Of a DNA stretch of 64,000 nucleotides, positions 32,696 through 42,446 are shown piece by piece (position 1 is the stretch's first letter; every line of letters starts with the position of its first letter). The stretch comes from Acidobacteriaceae bacterium. Its GTDB lineage: Bacteria > Acidobacteriota > Terriglobia > Bryobacterales > Bryobacteraceae. Location: the NCBI GenBank assembly GCA_019240475.1, contig JAFAYI010000006.1, forward strand, positions 62,001 through 126,000. Direction: 5' to 3'. The notes under the pieces are model-generated. The model was given only the letters and a program-made list of their open reading frames with translations, did no database searches and was not told the origin of the DNA. A program made the position numbers and the translations under genes.

Positions 32696-32850
32696 TTACT
32701 GTCCCATTTCCCTCTCGGAAGCTGCGATGATCTACGTACCCTTTGATATCGGGTCCATCTGGACGGCCTCTCGGAAGAGTTAGGCGTGAGACGAGTGTGT
32801 CTGAGCGTTGAGAACGAGCCAGGTGCAGCCAAGGGACGAGAACAACGCGT

Positions 32851-35079
32851 TTATGTCTCATTTGAGATCGTGGCTGTAGGGCCGTTCGGGTCATTATCGA
32901 AGATCTGCTTGCCGCCGGAGGGTTTGGCGGGCGTGGCGGGGGGAGTCGATGATGGGGGAGCAGTCTCGGGCGGGAGGACGGCGACGGAGGCGCGGGGGAA
33001 GGCGAACTTGGAGCCGAACTCGTCGATCAAGTTGAGCTGGCAATCGTAGCGGCCGGGCGGGAGGCTCGAGACGGGCACTTGGAGCCAAACGGGTAGAGTG
33101 CCTTCGCGAGATTCGAGCAGGCGATTGGCGCGTACGGAAGGAGATTCGAATACTTTCTTCTTGCCGCGATAGAAGGCGAGCGTGGCTTCGATATCGGCGC
33201 GGCGGAAATTTTCGGGCAGGCTGTCGGGGATGGTGGGATCGTAAACCTCTACGTAAGCGAGCATGGTCTGGCCGGGGCGGAACACCTTTGTGACATTCGG
33301 CATCAGCTTCTGGCCGTTTTCGATCAGGGGATTTTCAGCGAGAAGCTTTTTGCTGTTCTTGACGCCGGCAACTTGATCGGCGACGGGCTGGCGCTGATTG
33401 CTCAGAACGACGGAGCTGACGCGCAGGGCTTTGCCCGAGGCGAGATCGGGAATGGTGAAAGGCGTTTCAAAGGTGCCAATCTTGCCTTCGCCGTTTTCGC
33501 GCGCGACGACGCGGAGCTTGTACTTGCCGGGCGTGAGCGTGACGCCGGTGTCATATTGAATGCTCTTGCGCACGATCTGGCCGGCGGCGCCGGTATCGAC
33601 CTTGAGCGGAATGGTGTCGCGCACCGTGGCGGCGGAGCGGCCGCGCGCGTCGAAGACCTCGGCAATGAAATCGAGCTCCGTGCCCTGTTTGGCGCCTTTG
33701 CTGTGGAAGGCGAGCGCAGAGCCGGGAATTTTGACGGAGATGGGCGCGAAGTATTTGTCTTTGGCGAGGCGGAAGTAATCGACTTCGACGGCGATGGGCA
33801 GGTCGGTGACGGGATTGTCGGAGAGCAGCGCTTGCGATAACTGCGCTTCCTTATCTTCGTCGCGCATGTGCGCGAAGGTGGTGGGGCCGTAGTAGCCCTG
33901 GCGGTAATCGAGCTTGGCGTGGAGGTTGGCGAGCGAGGGCGAGAGCTTCACCTGGATACGGCGGTAGCGGCCATCGAGCGCGGGGTTCGAGCTGACATAG
34001 GAGAGGACATAGTAGCTGCTGAAATCCTTTTGCACCTGGCGCATGCCGTCGGTGAGGTCGTTCGAATCGAGCAGGGCTTTGCCGCCGGTATCGAGCGCGA
34101 GGGTAGAGAGCGTTTCCTGCTGGTTGATGAAGTTCTCACGCAGCGAGCGCTGCGCGGAGCCGCTATAGAGTTCGCTGCCGAAACCGGCGCCGGTCGAGGT
34201 GGCGTCGCCTCCGGGCACGAGCGCCGAGAGGCCGCGAGCGTCGATGGGGTAGAAGGCGACATTGGCGCGGACGGCGGTGTTGACGGTGGCTCGGAGCTGC
34301 GATTGATTATCGACGCCGTTCTTCTGGATGCCGCTTGAGATATAGATGAGCGCTTTCTTTTCCGGGTATTGGCCGAGCGTGCGGGCCGCGTCTTCGAGGG
34401 CGGCGAGCTTGAGGTCGGCATTGAAGATGTTGAATTCGGTTTCGTCGGCGACGAATTGGCCGCTGACGTCCTGCGAGTCGGCGCCTTCATCGGCGAAGGC
34501 AGCGTTTTCGCTCGAATCGCCCACGCGGAACTTGTTGACGGTAGCGATCAGGAGGTCGCGGTCGGAGGTGAAGTCCTGCACGGTTTGGAGCGTGTTGCCG
34601 AAGATCATGATGGAGACGGTGTCGCTCGCGGTCATTTGATTGGTGAGGAAGGCGATGGCGGCTTGCTTGGCGCGGATCTGCTCGGCGGGCTGCATGGAAG
34701 AGAAGTCGAACAGCATGACGATGAGGCGGCGGTCCTGATACTTGCTGAGCATGCTGGCCTGTAAGGACGCTTTTTCGGCGTCGGGGTTATAGCCTTTCGG
34801 GGCGGCGGGCTGGGAGGCGATCTGGGTGGGCGGCGGGAGAGTGGTCGCGTTGAGGCGTTGGAAATCGACAGCCTGGAGTTTCTGGAGCTTGCCGTCTTCG
34901 TAGATTTCGAAGTCTTCTTTCTTGAGATTGTCGATGGGCTTGCCGTTGCGGTCGGTGACGGAGACGTTGACGATGACGACGTTGGTGGTGGCCGAGTAAG
35001 TGTATTTCTGCTGGGGCCAGAGGGGCGGCGCGGCGAGCAGAACGGCGAGGAGCAGCGCGGCGATTTTCAAGGCTCGCAT
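32851..35079 (-). CDS. Secreted VWFA-related acidobacterial domain protein
   Basis: A 742-aa exported protein from the ATG at 35079 (MRALKIAALLLAVLLAAPPL). Residues 25-75 (VVIVNVSVTDRNGKPIDNLK then DFEIYEDGKLQ) and the VWA core (RLIVMLFDFSSMQPAEQIRA, a metal-site variant D-F-S-S-M; ALIYISSGIQKNG) define the VWFA-related Acidobacterial domain family (TIGR03436). C-terminal half is beta-rich. Function is unknown; surface or periplasmic binding is likely. The gene starts two bases after the TonB-receptor stop, so the two are co-transcribed and perhaps act together. Confidence 0.9.
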   Translation of the reverse strand: MRALKIAALLLAVLLAAPPLWPQQKYTYSATTNVVIVNVSVTDRNGKPIDNLKKEDFEIYEDGKLQKLQAVDFQRLNATTLPPPTQIASQPAAPKGYNPDAEKASLQASMLSKYQDRRLIVMLFDFSSMQPAEQIRAKQAAIAFLTNQMTASDTVSIMIFGNTLQTVQDFTSDRDLLIATVNKFRVGDSSENAAFADEGADSQDVSGQFVADETEFNIFNADLKLAALEDAARTLGQYPEKKALIYISSGIQKNGVDNQSQLRATVNTAVRANVAFYPIDARGLSALVPGGDATSTGAGFGSELYSGSAQRSLRENFINQQETLSTLALDTGGKALLDSNDLTDGMRQVQKDFSSYYVLSYVSSNPALDGRYRRIQVKLSPSLANLHAKLDYRQGYYGPTTFAHMRDEDKEAQLSQALLSDNPVTDLPIAVEVDYFRLAKDKYFAPISVKIPGSALAFHSKGAKQGTELDFIAEVFDARGRSAATVRDTIPLKVDTGAAGQIVRKSIQYDTGVTLTPGKYKLRVVARENGEGKIGTFETPFTIPDLASGKALRVSSVVLSNQRQPVADQVAGVKNSKKLLAENPLIENGQKLMPNVTKVFRPGQTMLAYVEVYDPTIPDSLPENFRRADIEATLAFYRGKKKVFESPSVRANRLLESREGTLPVWLQVPVSSLPPGRYDCQLNLIDEFGSKFAFPRASVAVLPPETAPPSSTPPATPAKPSGGKQIFDNDPNGPTATISNET

Positions 35080-35081
35080 TT

Positions 35082-38000
35082 TCAAAATCGGAACCTCACG
35101 ACCGCATCCATGGCGCGCATGGCGCCGGCGGCGCTCGGGAGGCCGTAGTTGACGGCGTTGACCACGGTGTAGAGGTTTGTGTAGTTGACGTGGTTGAGCA
35201 CGTTGTTCGACTCGATTCGGAATTCAAGGCGGCGGCGCTCGCGGAAAGTGAAGGAGCGAGCGAAGGCGAGATTGAGGGTGAACAGGCCGGGGCCGGGGAT
35301 GGTGTTGCGGCCGGCGTCGCCATAGACGCCGGCGGGCGGAACCGTGAAGGCGTTGAGGTTAAAGAAGCCGGCGGAAGATTCGATGGATTCGCCGGTGGCT
35401 TCGGCGCGGCCGCTGCCGATGCCGCCGGTCTGCGCAAGCTGCTGATCGTTGCCGAGGACGCGCGCCGTGAGCGGATTGCCGGTTTGCGCGGTGATGGCGC
35501 CGCTCAACTGCCAGTCTTTGAGAAGGCGGCCGGTCTTGCTATCGGAGGCGATGCGGGAGCCGGGGCCGCCGACGGGCGAGGTCCAGACCAAGCTGCCGTT
35601 GAATTCGTGGCGGACGTCGAAGCTGGAGAGGCCACGCTCGGCTGCAAGATCGAGCCAATTTTGGGCGACGGTGTTCCCTGCCCCGCCGAAGCTGGAGGAG
35701 TCGTCGATGGATTTTGCGAATTGATAGTACGCGTTGAGCGAGATGCCGTGGTTGAAGCGGCGGATCAGCCGAAGGTGGAGCGCGTTGAAGATGGAGTTGC
35801 CCACGGATTGATCGTAGGTAAAGCCGGTGGCGTCGCCGAGTTGATTACGTTGGGTGAGCAGCAACGAGGCGCCGGGCGGGGGTTCGTTGGGAAGCGTGCG
35901 GACGTCGAGGCCGGTACCTTTGACGCCGGTGTAGCCGGCTTCGGCGAAGAAGCCGCCGGCGAAGTCGTGCTGAAGCGTAGCATTCCATGTGCCGGCGTAT
36001 GGCGTACGGTAGTTGCGCGCGACCGCGAAGGTGTCGGTGATCTCGCGCGCGGTGGTGGTGGCGAATCCTTTGGCGAGAGTCAGCGGATCGAGCACGCTGG
36101 TGTTGACGTTATTCGAGACGGCGAAGGGAGCTTGATCGGCCAAAGGCGTGGTGAATTGCGTGTAGGCTTGGCCGTTGTAATAGATTCCGTAGCCGGCGCG
36201 GACAAGCGTAGTGTTCTTGGTCCAGGGAAGCTTCCAGGCGAGCGCGAGGCGCGGAGAGAAATTGTTCCGATCCGGGTTGATGAGGCCGGTTGAGAATGCG
36301 CCGGTGTAGGGGCCAGCGCCGCCGGCAGTGACGACCGCCACGTTGGCGAAGCCGGGGGCGATATCGAGATTCGCCATGCGCCCGTACTTCTCATGAAAGG
36401 GCGAGAAGTATTCGTAGCGCACGCCGGCGATGAGGGTCAGGTTGGGCCGCACTTTCCATTCGTCCTGAGCGTAGAGGAAAAATTGATTCTGAAGAAAGTA
36501 ATCGTCAAAGCCGGTGTAGGCGATGGAACTCGATTGCGGAAGGCCCAAGAGGAAATCGGCGAGATCGTAGCCGGTGCCGGTTGCAGGCTGGCCATCGGCA
36601 GTCAACTGGCTGGTGGCGAGGCCGGTGAAGTTGAACGTGCCGCGACCGTTCGAATCGGTGCGGACGCTTATGTCGGCGCGCGTATAGCCGCCGCCGAGAG
36701 AGATGCTGTGAGCGCCTTTGAGCAGGCTGATGCTTTCCGACGGGCTTTGAGATTGATTGCGCGACAGGCGCGGCGCCGAATCGCTGAGCGAGCCGAAGTT
36801 GGTGAAGTTGAGCGTGGGCGGGCCGAAGTCGAGCGGATTCGAGGAGCCGCCTTGAATTCCGAGCTGCTGCTCGATGTCGGGGAGCAGCGAGAAGTAAGGC
36901 GTGACTTCGGTGTAGTTGCGATTGAAGCGGATCTGCGCGTTGCTGATGGTGGCGGCGCCGAGATTGCGCGTCCATTGCAGTTGCACGTTCATGCCGTAGC
37001 CGTCGGTTGAGTCGGCGTATCCGAAGGGCTGGGCGGTGGTGCCGTCGCGATGCTGGTATTGGAAGTTCAACGAGAGGCGGTCGACGCTCGTGATGTTTCG
37101 ATTGATGCGCAGGCCGAGATTGTCGTTGTTTGCAATCTGCGCGGTCTCGAATTGATAGTTGTTGGCATTGCCGGGCTCGTTGGGAAGCGGATAGAAGTGA
37201 AGCAGGCTGAGGGCGATGGGATTCAGCATGCTAGTGGCGATGGTGTTGTTGGCGAATTGCGTGTTGGTTCCGGGCTGGAAGATTTTAACGGGTGCGCTGG
37301 TGTCTGAGGCGCCGAGCGATTGGGTGGCTTGGGAGAAATCGCCGGAGCGTTCGGCGGCGGTGGGGACTGTTTCGGTGAAGAGTTCCGGGGCGCGGCCGCG
37401 ATTGCCGAAATAGGTGAAGAAGAATTGCGTCTTGGGGTCTTTGACTACTTTACCGAGCACGAGGGGGCCGCCGACGATGACGCTGAAGCGGCTCTGGGCG
37501 TAAGCGGCTTGCGGGATATCGAGGCCGTTGAGCGAGAACGGTTTGGCGTTGAGGGCGGAATTGGTGAGCGTGAAAGACATCTGGCCATGGATTTGTTGAT
37601 TGCGGCGGCGGCGGTTGCCGAAAGTTGCGCCGGCAGTCTGTCCGGGACGACGGCCGTTGGGGCCTCGGCCCGCGAAACCGCCGGGGCCTCCGCCAAAGCC
37701 ACCTCCGCGGCCGCCGAAGCCGCCTCCACCGAATCCGCCACCCCCGGGGCCACCGCCCGAGCCTCCGCCGAAGCCGGGAACGTTCTGAGTGCCGCTTGCA
37801 TCGGGCGAGCCGCCGAACGGATTCTGGCCTTGCCCGAGGAAACGCATGTCGGGGCCCGAGTCGGCTTGCGCGCCTTGGGCCATGCCGGGGCTGAGACTGC
37901 CGGAGACCAGAAACGATTCGTTGCCGCTTTCGGCGCCTGAAGGCGGCGCGGCGACGGACTGCTGCTGCGCGTTCAGCTCGTTTTGCAGTTCCTGATCGAA

Positions 38001-38606
38001 TTGAGAGCTGCCGGAGGCGCGCCCCTGAGGGTTAAAGCCGCCGGGGCGGGCTGCGGCTCCGTTCGCGCCGCCGGGAGTTGGTGGGCTCGCGCCGGGGGCG
38101 GCATTCCCTCCGGCCGCAGCGCCGGGCGCCCCATTACGCCGGGCGGCCCATTGCTGGAGGCGCTGGAGAACCGGAGACGGCTTGAGGCGCAGGTCGAGGT
38201 TCACGGGACCGTGAGCGGCCGAGAAGTCGATGTCTTTTTCCAGAGTCTCGAAGCCGAACATCTCAACGGTGACGGTCCAGGGGCCGGCGGCGAGGGGCTC
38301 GAACCCGTAGTGGCCGTCCTGATCGGTGACGGTAGAAAAAGCCTGGCTGCCTTGCGTGGCAGTGACGGTGGCGCCGGGGATGGGCTGATCGCCGGACTTC
38401 ACAAATCCGCTCTGCCCCAGGAGGACTTGGCAGACGGCGAACAGGGAAAGGAAGGCTAGGGTGAAGCGCGGCAATTGCGGTAGTGACTCGCTCTCCAGGA
38501 ACCCGCGCAAAACGGCGACGGTGTCAAGCGCGCCCCGCAAATAGCAGCGGGTTCCTTCTCCTGCCTGGGGACGCGCATCCGCCGCCTTTGCGCTCTCTAA
38601 ATACAA
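35082..38606 (-). CDS. TonB-dependent receptor, Oar-like, with carboxypeptidase-regulatory domain
   Basis: A very large (up to 1174 aa) outer-membrane protein. After a signal-peptide-like stretch (FTLAFLSLFAVCQVLLGQ, residues 48-65) comes a carboxypeptidase regulatory-like beta-sandwich (GATVTATQGSQAFSTVTDQD then GHYGFEPLAAGPWTVTVEM), a Gly/Pro-rich low-complexity segment near residues 268-320 and a long beta-barrel ending RRRLEFRIESNNVLNHVNY ... VVRFRF with terminal Phe. The plug's usual motifs are weak. The true start is uncertain: the frame opens with TTG at 38606, about 45 residues before the signal peptide, and later TTG codons are possible. Ligand unknown. Confidence 0.85.
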   Translation of the reverse strand: MYLESAKAADARPQAGEGTRCYLRGALDTVAVLRGFLESESLPQLPRFTLAFLSLFAVCQVLLGQSGFVKSGDQPIPGATVTATQGSQAFSTVTDQDGHYGFEPLAAGPWTVTVEMFGFETLEKDIDFSAAHGPVNLDLRLKPSPVLQRLQQWAARRNGAPGAAAGGNAAPGASPPTPGGANGAAARPGGFNPQGRASGSSQFDQELQNELNAQQQSVAAPPSGAESGNESFLVSGSLSPGMAQGAQADSGPDMRFLGQGQNPFGGSPDASGTQNVPGFGGGSGGGPGGGGFGGGGFGGRGGGFGGGPGGFAGRGPNGRRPGQTAGATFGNRRRRNQQIHGQMSFTLTNSALNAKPFSLNGLDIPQAAYAQSRFSVIVGGPLVLGKVVKDPKTQFFFTYFGNRGRAPELFTETVPTAAERSGDFSQATQSLGASDTSAPVKIFQPGTNTQFANNTIATSMLNPIALSLLHFYPLPNEPGNANNYQFETAQIANNDNLGLRINRNITSVDRLSLNFQYQHRDGTTAQPFGYADSTDGYGMNVQLQWTRNLGAATISNAQIRFNRNYTEVTPYFSLLPDIEQQLGIQGGSSNPLDFGPPTLNFTNFGSLSDSAPRLSRNQSQSPSESISLLKGAHSISLGGGYTRADISVRTDSNGRGTFNFTGLATSQLTADGQPATGTGYDLADFLLGLPQSSSIAYTGFDDYFLQNQFFLYAQDEWKVRPNLTLIAGVRYEYFSPFHEKYGRMANLDIAPGFANVAVVTAGGAGPYTGAFSTGLINPDRNNFSPRLALAWKLPWTKNTTLVRAGYGIYYNGQAYTQFTTPLADQAPFAVSNNVNTSVLDPLTLAKGFATTTAREITDTFAVARNYRTPYAGTWNATLQHDFAGGFFAEAGYTGVKGTGLDVRTLPNEPPPGASLLLTQRNQLGDATGFTYDQSVGNSIFNALHLRLIRRFNHGISLNAYYQFAKSIDDSSSFGGAGNTVAQNWLDLAAERGLSSFDVRHEFNGSLVWTSPVGGPGSRIASDSKTGRLLKDWQLSGAITAQTGNPLTARVLGNDQQLAQTGGIGSGRAEATGESIESSAGFFNLNAFTVPPAGVYGDAGRNTIPGPGLFTLNLAFARSFTFRERRRLEFRIESNNVLNHVNYTNLYTVVNAVNYGLPSAAGAMRAMDAVVRFRF

Positions 38607-38688
38607 ACGATGTTTGCGCGGAAGCCCAGGTTACCGGCCGGGCGAAGAACGGGTGCGGGAAACGGGGCATTCTGGTAGGGTGAATCGA

Positions 38689-39180
38689 ATGAGTTTAGAT
38701 CTCGAAGCCTTGCGAGGGGAAATTCAAGCTTACCTGGACGATTCGGGGGTGGCTGTGTTTCACGGGTTTACGAGCTCGGCGCAGGGCGCGCCGCAAGTTG
38801 CGTGGGACACGGAGCGGCATCCGAATTTTCGCGAATTCTTGAGCGCGGGACAGAAGGCCGGGGCGAAGCTGTTCGTGTTTCACTACGAAAGCTTTTCGCT
38901 GGATCGGGTGGACGATGCGTTGGAGCAGTTGGAGGAGACGGAGCTGACGCGAGAGGAGAAGCGGAGCTACGAGGCGCGGCTGCGGCAATTGCAGGCTTTC
39001 GATGGGTTCACGTGCTCAGTGGAGCTTTCGTTCAGCATGGACGGGCGCGAGTATTTGTTCGAGGCGCACACCGAATGGCTGGAGGCGTTGAACGACATCA
39101 TGATGGAGCTGGACGCGGCATCGCAGGAAGAAGAAGACGAGGACGACGGTTCAATGGGGAGATTTTTTTCGAAGAACTAA
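38689..39180 (+). CDS. Hypothetical acidic protein (163 aa)
   Basis: From the ATG at 38689: MSLDLEALRGEIQAYLDDSG, then FTCSVELSFSMDGREYLFEA and an acidic C-terminus (ASQEEEDEDDGSMGRFFSKN). No signal peptide or membrane segment. I do not recognise the family. Its stop codon overlaps the recJ start (TAATG), so the genes are coupled; a role near recombination or repair is conceivable but unsupported. Confidence 0.65.
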   Translation: MSLDLEALRGEIQAYLDDSGVAVFHGFTSSAQGAPQVAWDTERHPNFREFLSAGQKAGAKLFVFHYESFSLDRVDDALEQLEETELTREEKRSYEARLRQLQAFDGFTCSVELSFSMDGREYLFEAHTEWLEALNDIMMELDAASQEEEDEDDGSMGRFFSKN

Positions 39181-41027
39181 TGACGTCTTCGGTGGGCGGA
39201 GCGGAAGCGGCGCAGGCTGGACCGGCGGCCTCGGGATCTAGAGCAGCGTCGGCGGGGCGGCTGGCGCGGCCGGAAACGCGATGGATTCTGCCGGGGCGCG
39301 GCGGGGGCGGAGCAGCGGACAGGCTGGCCAGAGAGCTGGCGTTAGAGGCGCTGCCGGCGCGGGTTTTGGCGAAGCGCGGTTTTGCCGATCCGGACTCGGC
39401 GCGCGCGTTTCTGTATCCGGGGCTCGAAGCGCTGCACGATCCGATGTCGATGCGGGACATGGATGTGGCGGTCGAGCGGCTGGCGGGGGCGATCGCGAAG
39501 GGCGAGCCGATTTTGCTGTATGGCGATTACGACGCCGATGGGACGTCGTCGATCGTGATCCTGAAAAAAGCGATCGAGATTCTGGGCGGGCGCGCGGATT
39601 TCCACATTCCGCATAGGCTGAACGAAGGCTACGGGATGCGCAGCGAGATTGTGGAACGCGCGGCGGCGAACGGCGCGCGGCTGATCGTGAGCGTAGACAC
39701 GGGCATTCGAGCGAACGAGGCGGTGCGGCGCGCGAATGCATTGGGCGTGGACGTGATCGTGACCGATCATCACTTGCCCGAAGCCGAGCTGCCGCCGGCG
39801 CTGGCGGTGTTGAATCCGAATCGGCGGGATTGCGGGTATCCGGAAAAGAGTTTGTGCGGCGCGGGCGTGACGCTGAAGCTGGTACAGGCGCTGCTCGCGC
39901 GGAGCGGATTATCGAGGGAGCGGCAGATCGCGCTGCTCGATTCGTTTTTGAAGCCGGTAGCGATTGCGACGGTGGCCGATATTGTTCCGTTGACGGGAGA
40001 GAATCGCGTGTTCGTGCAGCGCGGGCTATCGGGGCTGCGGCGGGTGAGGAATCATGGACTGCGGGCGTTGATGGCGGTAGCGGGATTCGAAGACGGCGAG
40101 TGTCCTTCGGCGCACCAGGTGGCGTTTCGGTTGGCGCCGCGCATCAATGCGGCGGGGAGGATGGCGACGGCGCGCGATGTGATTGAGCTGTTTCTGACGG
40201 AGGATGCGGAGCGGGCGAGCGTGCTGGCCGCGGGACTGGACGCGCTGAATCGCGAACGGCAGCGGGTGGAGACCGAAGTGGTGGAAGCGATTCTGAAGCA
40301 GTGCGAGGAGGAGCGCGTCGAAGGTGAGTTGCCGGCCCTGGTGTTCAGCGGATCGGGATGGCACCTGGGGGTGTTAGGCATTGTGGCGAGCCGGCTGGTG
40401 GAGCGATTCGCGCGACCGGTGTTCGTGTTGAGCGATGCGATGGCGGATGGGGAGGATGGGCCGTGCCTCGCGGGTTCGGGGCGCAGCATTCCGGCGTTTC
40501 ATCTGCTGGAGGCGCTCGAGAGCATGCCGGAAGTGTTTACCAGATTCGGCGGGCATCGGCAGGCGGCGGGGGTGACGCTGCGGTGCGATCGGTTGGAATC
40601 GTTTCGCAGCCGATTCGCGGAGGTGGCGGGGCGCGCGCTGACTGAGGAGGATTTGCGGCCTCGCTATGAGGTGGATGCGGAGGCTTCGTTCACGGAGTTG
40701 ACGGAGCGATGCGTGAAGCAGGTGTTGGCGCTGGGGCCGTTTGGGTTCGGGAATCCCGCGCCTTTGTTTCTGGCGCGCGAGGCGGAAGTGGCTGGGCCGT
40801 CGAAGGCATCGGCGGACGGGAAACATTTAACGGTAGCGTTGCGGCATGAGGGGCGGCTGCTGTTTTCGAAGGCGTGGGGATTCGGGGACCGCGCGGAGCT
40901 GTTTGCCGTGGGCGCGAAGGTGGACGTGCTGTTTCAGATTGAAGACGATCCGTTTTCGCGCAAGCGGGGTTATGGGTCGTGGTGCGTGACGGTGAAGGAT
41001 GCGAAGGCGGCGGGGAGTGGTGGATAA
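39180..41027 (+). CDS. recJ: Single-stranded-DNA-specific exonuclease RecJ
   Basis: A 615-aa DHH-family 5'-3' exonuclease. Motifs: LYGDYDADGTSS (motif I, metal-binding Asp residues), VSVDTGI, VIVTDHHLPE (DHH), GAGVTLKLVQAL, and the DHHA1 region with SGRSIPAFHLLEAL and FGGHRQAAG. A C-terminal OB-type domain follows. The ATG at 39180 shares its A with the preceding stop. The N-terminal 35 residues are Ala/Ser/Gly-rich and not conserved. Acts in recombination and mismatch repair. Confidence 0.94.
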   Translation: MTSSVGGAEAAQAGPAASGSRAASAGRLARPETRWILPGRGGGGAADRLARELALEALPARVLAKRGFADPDSARAFLYPGLEALHDPMSMRDMDVAVERLAGAIAKGEPILLYGDYDADGTSSIVILKKAIEILGGRADFHIPHRLNEGYGMRSEIVERAAANGARLIVSVDTGIRANEAVRRANALGVDVIVTDHHLPEAELPPALAVLNPNRRDCGYPEKSLCGAGVTLKLVQALLARSGLSRERQIALLDSFLKPVAIATVADIVPLTGENRVFVQRGLSGLRRVRNHGLRALMAVAGFEDGECPSAHQVAFRLAPRINAAGRMATARDVIELFLTEDAERASVLAAGLDALNRERQRVETEVVEAILKQCEEERVEGELPALVFSGSGWHLGVLGIVASRLVERFARPVFVLSDAMADGEDGPCLAGSGRSIPAFHLLEALESMPEVFTRFGGHRQAAGVTLRCDRLESFRSRFAEVAGRALTEEDLRPRYEVDAEASFTELTERCVKQVLALGPFGFGNPAPLFLAREAEVAGPSKASADGKHLTVALRHEGRLLFSKAWGFGDRAELFAVGAKVDVLFQIEDDPFSRKRGYGSWCVTVKDAKAAGSGG

Positions 41028-41046
41028 CGATTACACTAGCGCATAG

Positions 41047-42446
41047 ATGCCGCTGCTTCAGGATGGGCCCGCCAGCACGCTGGACGAGTTGTATTTAACG
41101 CTTTCGCCGGAACCGCTCATCTCGAAGGAAGAGTTCGACCGGTTCTATCGGAGCGAGATCAACAAAGTGCGCGGCGAAGATACGGTGGTGCAGCTTTCTC
41201 GCAAACTGCAGCGATCGTACGGCGCGGCACCCTTCAAGACGTTCGTGATGGGGCATTCGGGCGTGGGGAAATCGACCGAGCTAAGCAGGTTGCTTTTGCG
41301 GGTAGCCGACCAGCATTGCGGAGTCCGGCTCAGCGTTGCGAGAGAGTTGAATCCGGCGAGTTTCCAGATCTTTGATGTTTTGCTGTTGATGATCATCCGG
41401 CTAGCGGAGGAAGCGAACGAGTTGAATCCGAGCTTCGTGGGTTCCATGATGCCGGGTTCGCTGCTGGATGATCTTGAGAGATGGTTTGGAGAGGAAGTTG
41501 TCAAGAGGTCCGAGAGCCGTGCGGCTTCTATAGAGGCGGAGGCGGGCGCAGGCGTAAAGGGCGCATCGCCTGGGCGAGCCTCCTGGGGCTGTTCGGGTCC
41601 GTGAAAGCCGACATCAAGTATGCCGCTGACCGGAAGACGGAAACGGTGGAGCGCCGGCTGAAGCGACTGCCGGACTTGGTGGAACTATGCAATCGGGTAA
41701 TGGATGTTTGCAGCCGGGGGCTGGAAGAACAAGAGCACAAAGAATGGCTGCTGATCGTTGAGGACCTGGACAAGGCAACGATTTCGCCCCAGCAATTGCA
41801 GGATTTGTTCACCCAATACGGGACTGTTTTTCGGGAATTGCGGGTCAGCATCATCTTTACAATCCCGGTCTGGCTGGGCTATTCGTCAGAGAGTGTGAGG
41901 CTGCCGTTTGACAGGCACATGGTTCCCGACGCGCCTGTCTTCGATCAACAGCATAGAGAGCATGAGGCGGGCAGAGAGGCTGTGCGGCAGGTGCTTGAGG
42001 CACGAGTTTCGGATAGGTTGTTCAGCGAAGGCCAGATGGCGAGACTGATTGTCGCATCGGGCGGAAATCTGCGCGACTTGTTTGCCATGGTGCAAGACGC
42101 CGGGGACCGAGCACAATCGCGCGATGACCGGGCGAAAAGAATCGAGCACGACGACACGACGGGGGCAATCAACAAGCTGCGCGATCAATATCGTATGCGG
42201 CTGGGCCAAAGCCCGTACGATCAATTTCCGATTACATATCAGGACAAACTGCCCAAGCTGCTGGCTGTCTACAATCGCGAAGCCGACAATGAGATTCCCG
42301 ATCCGACGTTGTATTCGCTGCTTCGCGCGCGAGCCATCCAGGAGTTCAACGGAACAGTCTGGTTCGGGGTGCATCCCCTGGTCGTAGACATCTTGAAAGA
42401 CCAGGGGCATCTTGAATCGGATGCGCCGGGTGGAACGAGCCCATGA
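41047..42446 (+). pseudogene. AAA-type ATPase interrupted by a -1 frameshift (possible programmed frameshift)
   Basis: Two overlapping frames make one protein of about 466 aa. Frame 1 (41047-41604) has Walker A GHSGVGKST at residues 69-77 and ends with a nonsense tail. The continuing frame (open from before 41481 to 42446) has Walker B-like EWLLIVEDLDK and an AAA lid (GGNLRDLFAMVQDAG). The change fits A AAG GGC at 41556-41562: slipping back one base gives EAEAGAGVKGRIAWASLLGL, with SVKADIKYAADRKTETVERR further on, as expected for a signalling-type P-loop ATPase. It is either a programmed -1 shift, a recent one-base lesion or a sequencing error. It is coupled to the next gene by ATGA. Confidence 0.75.
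41556..41562 (+). other. Slippery heptamer A AAG GGC at the ATPase frame change
   Basis: In the upstream frame the codons are GTA AAG GGC. The heptamer follows X XXY YYZ with X = A and Y = G, and a one-base backward slip moves exactly into the downstream frame. No obvious strong pseudoknot could be assigned by eye in the GC-rich sequence that follows. Confidence 0.5.
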
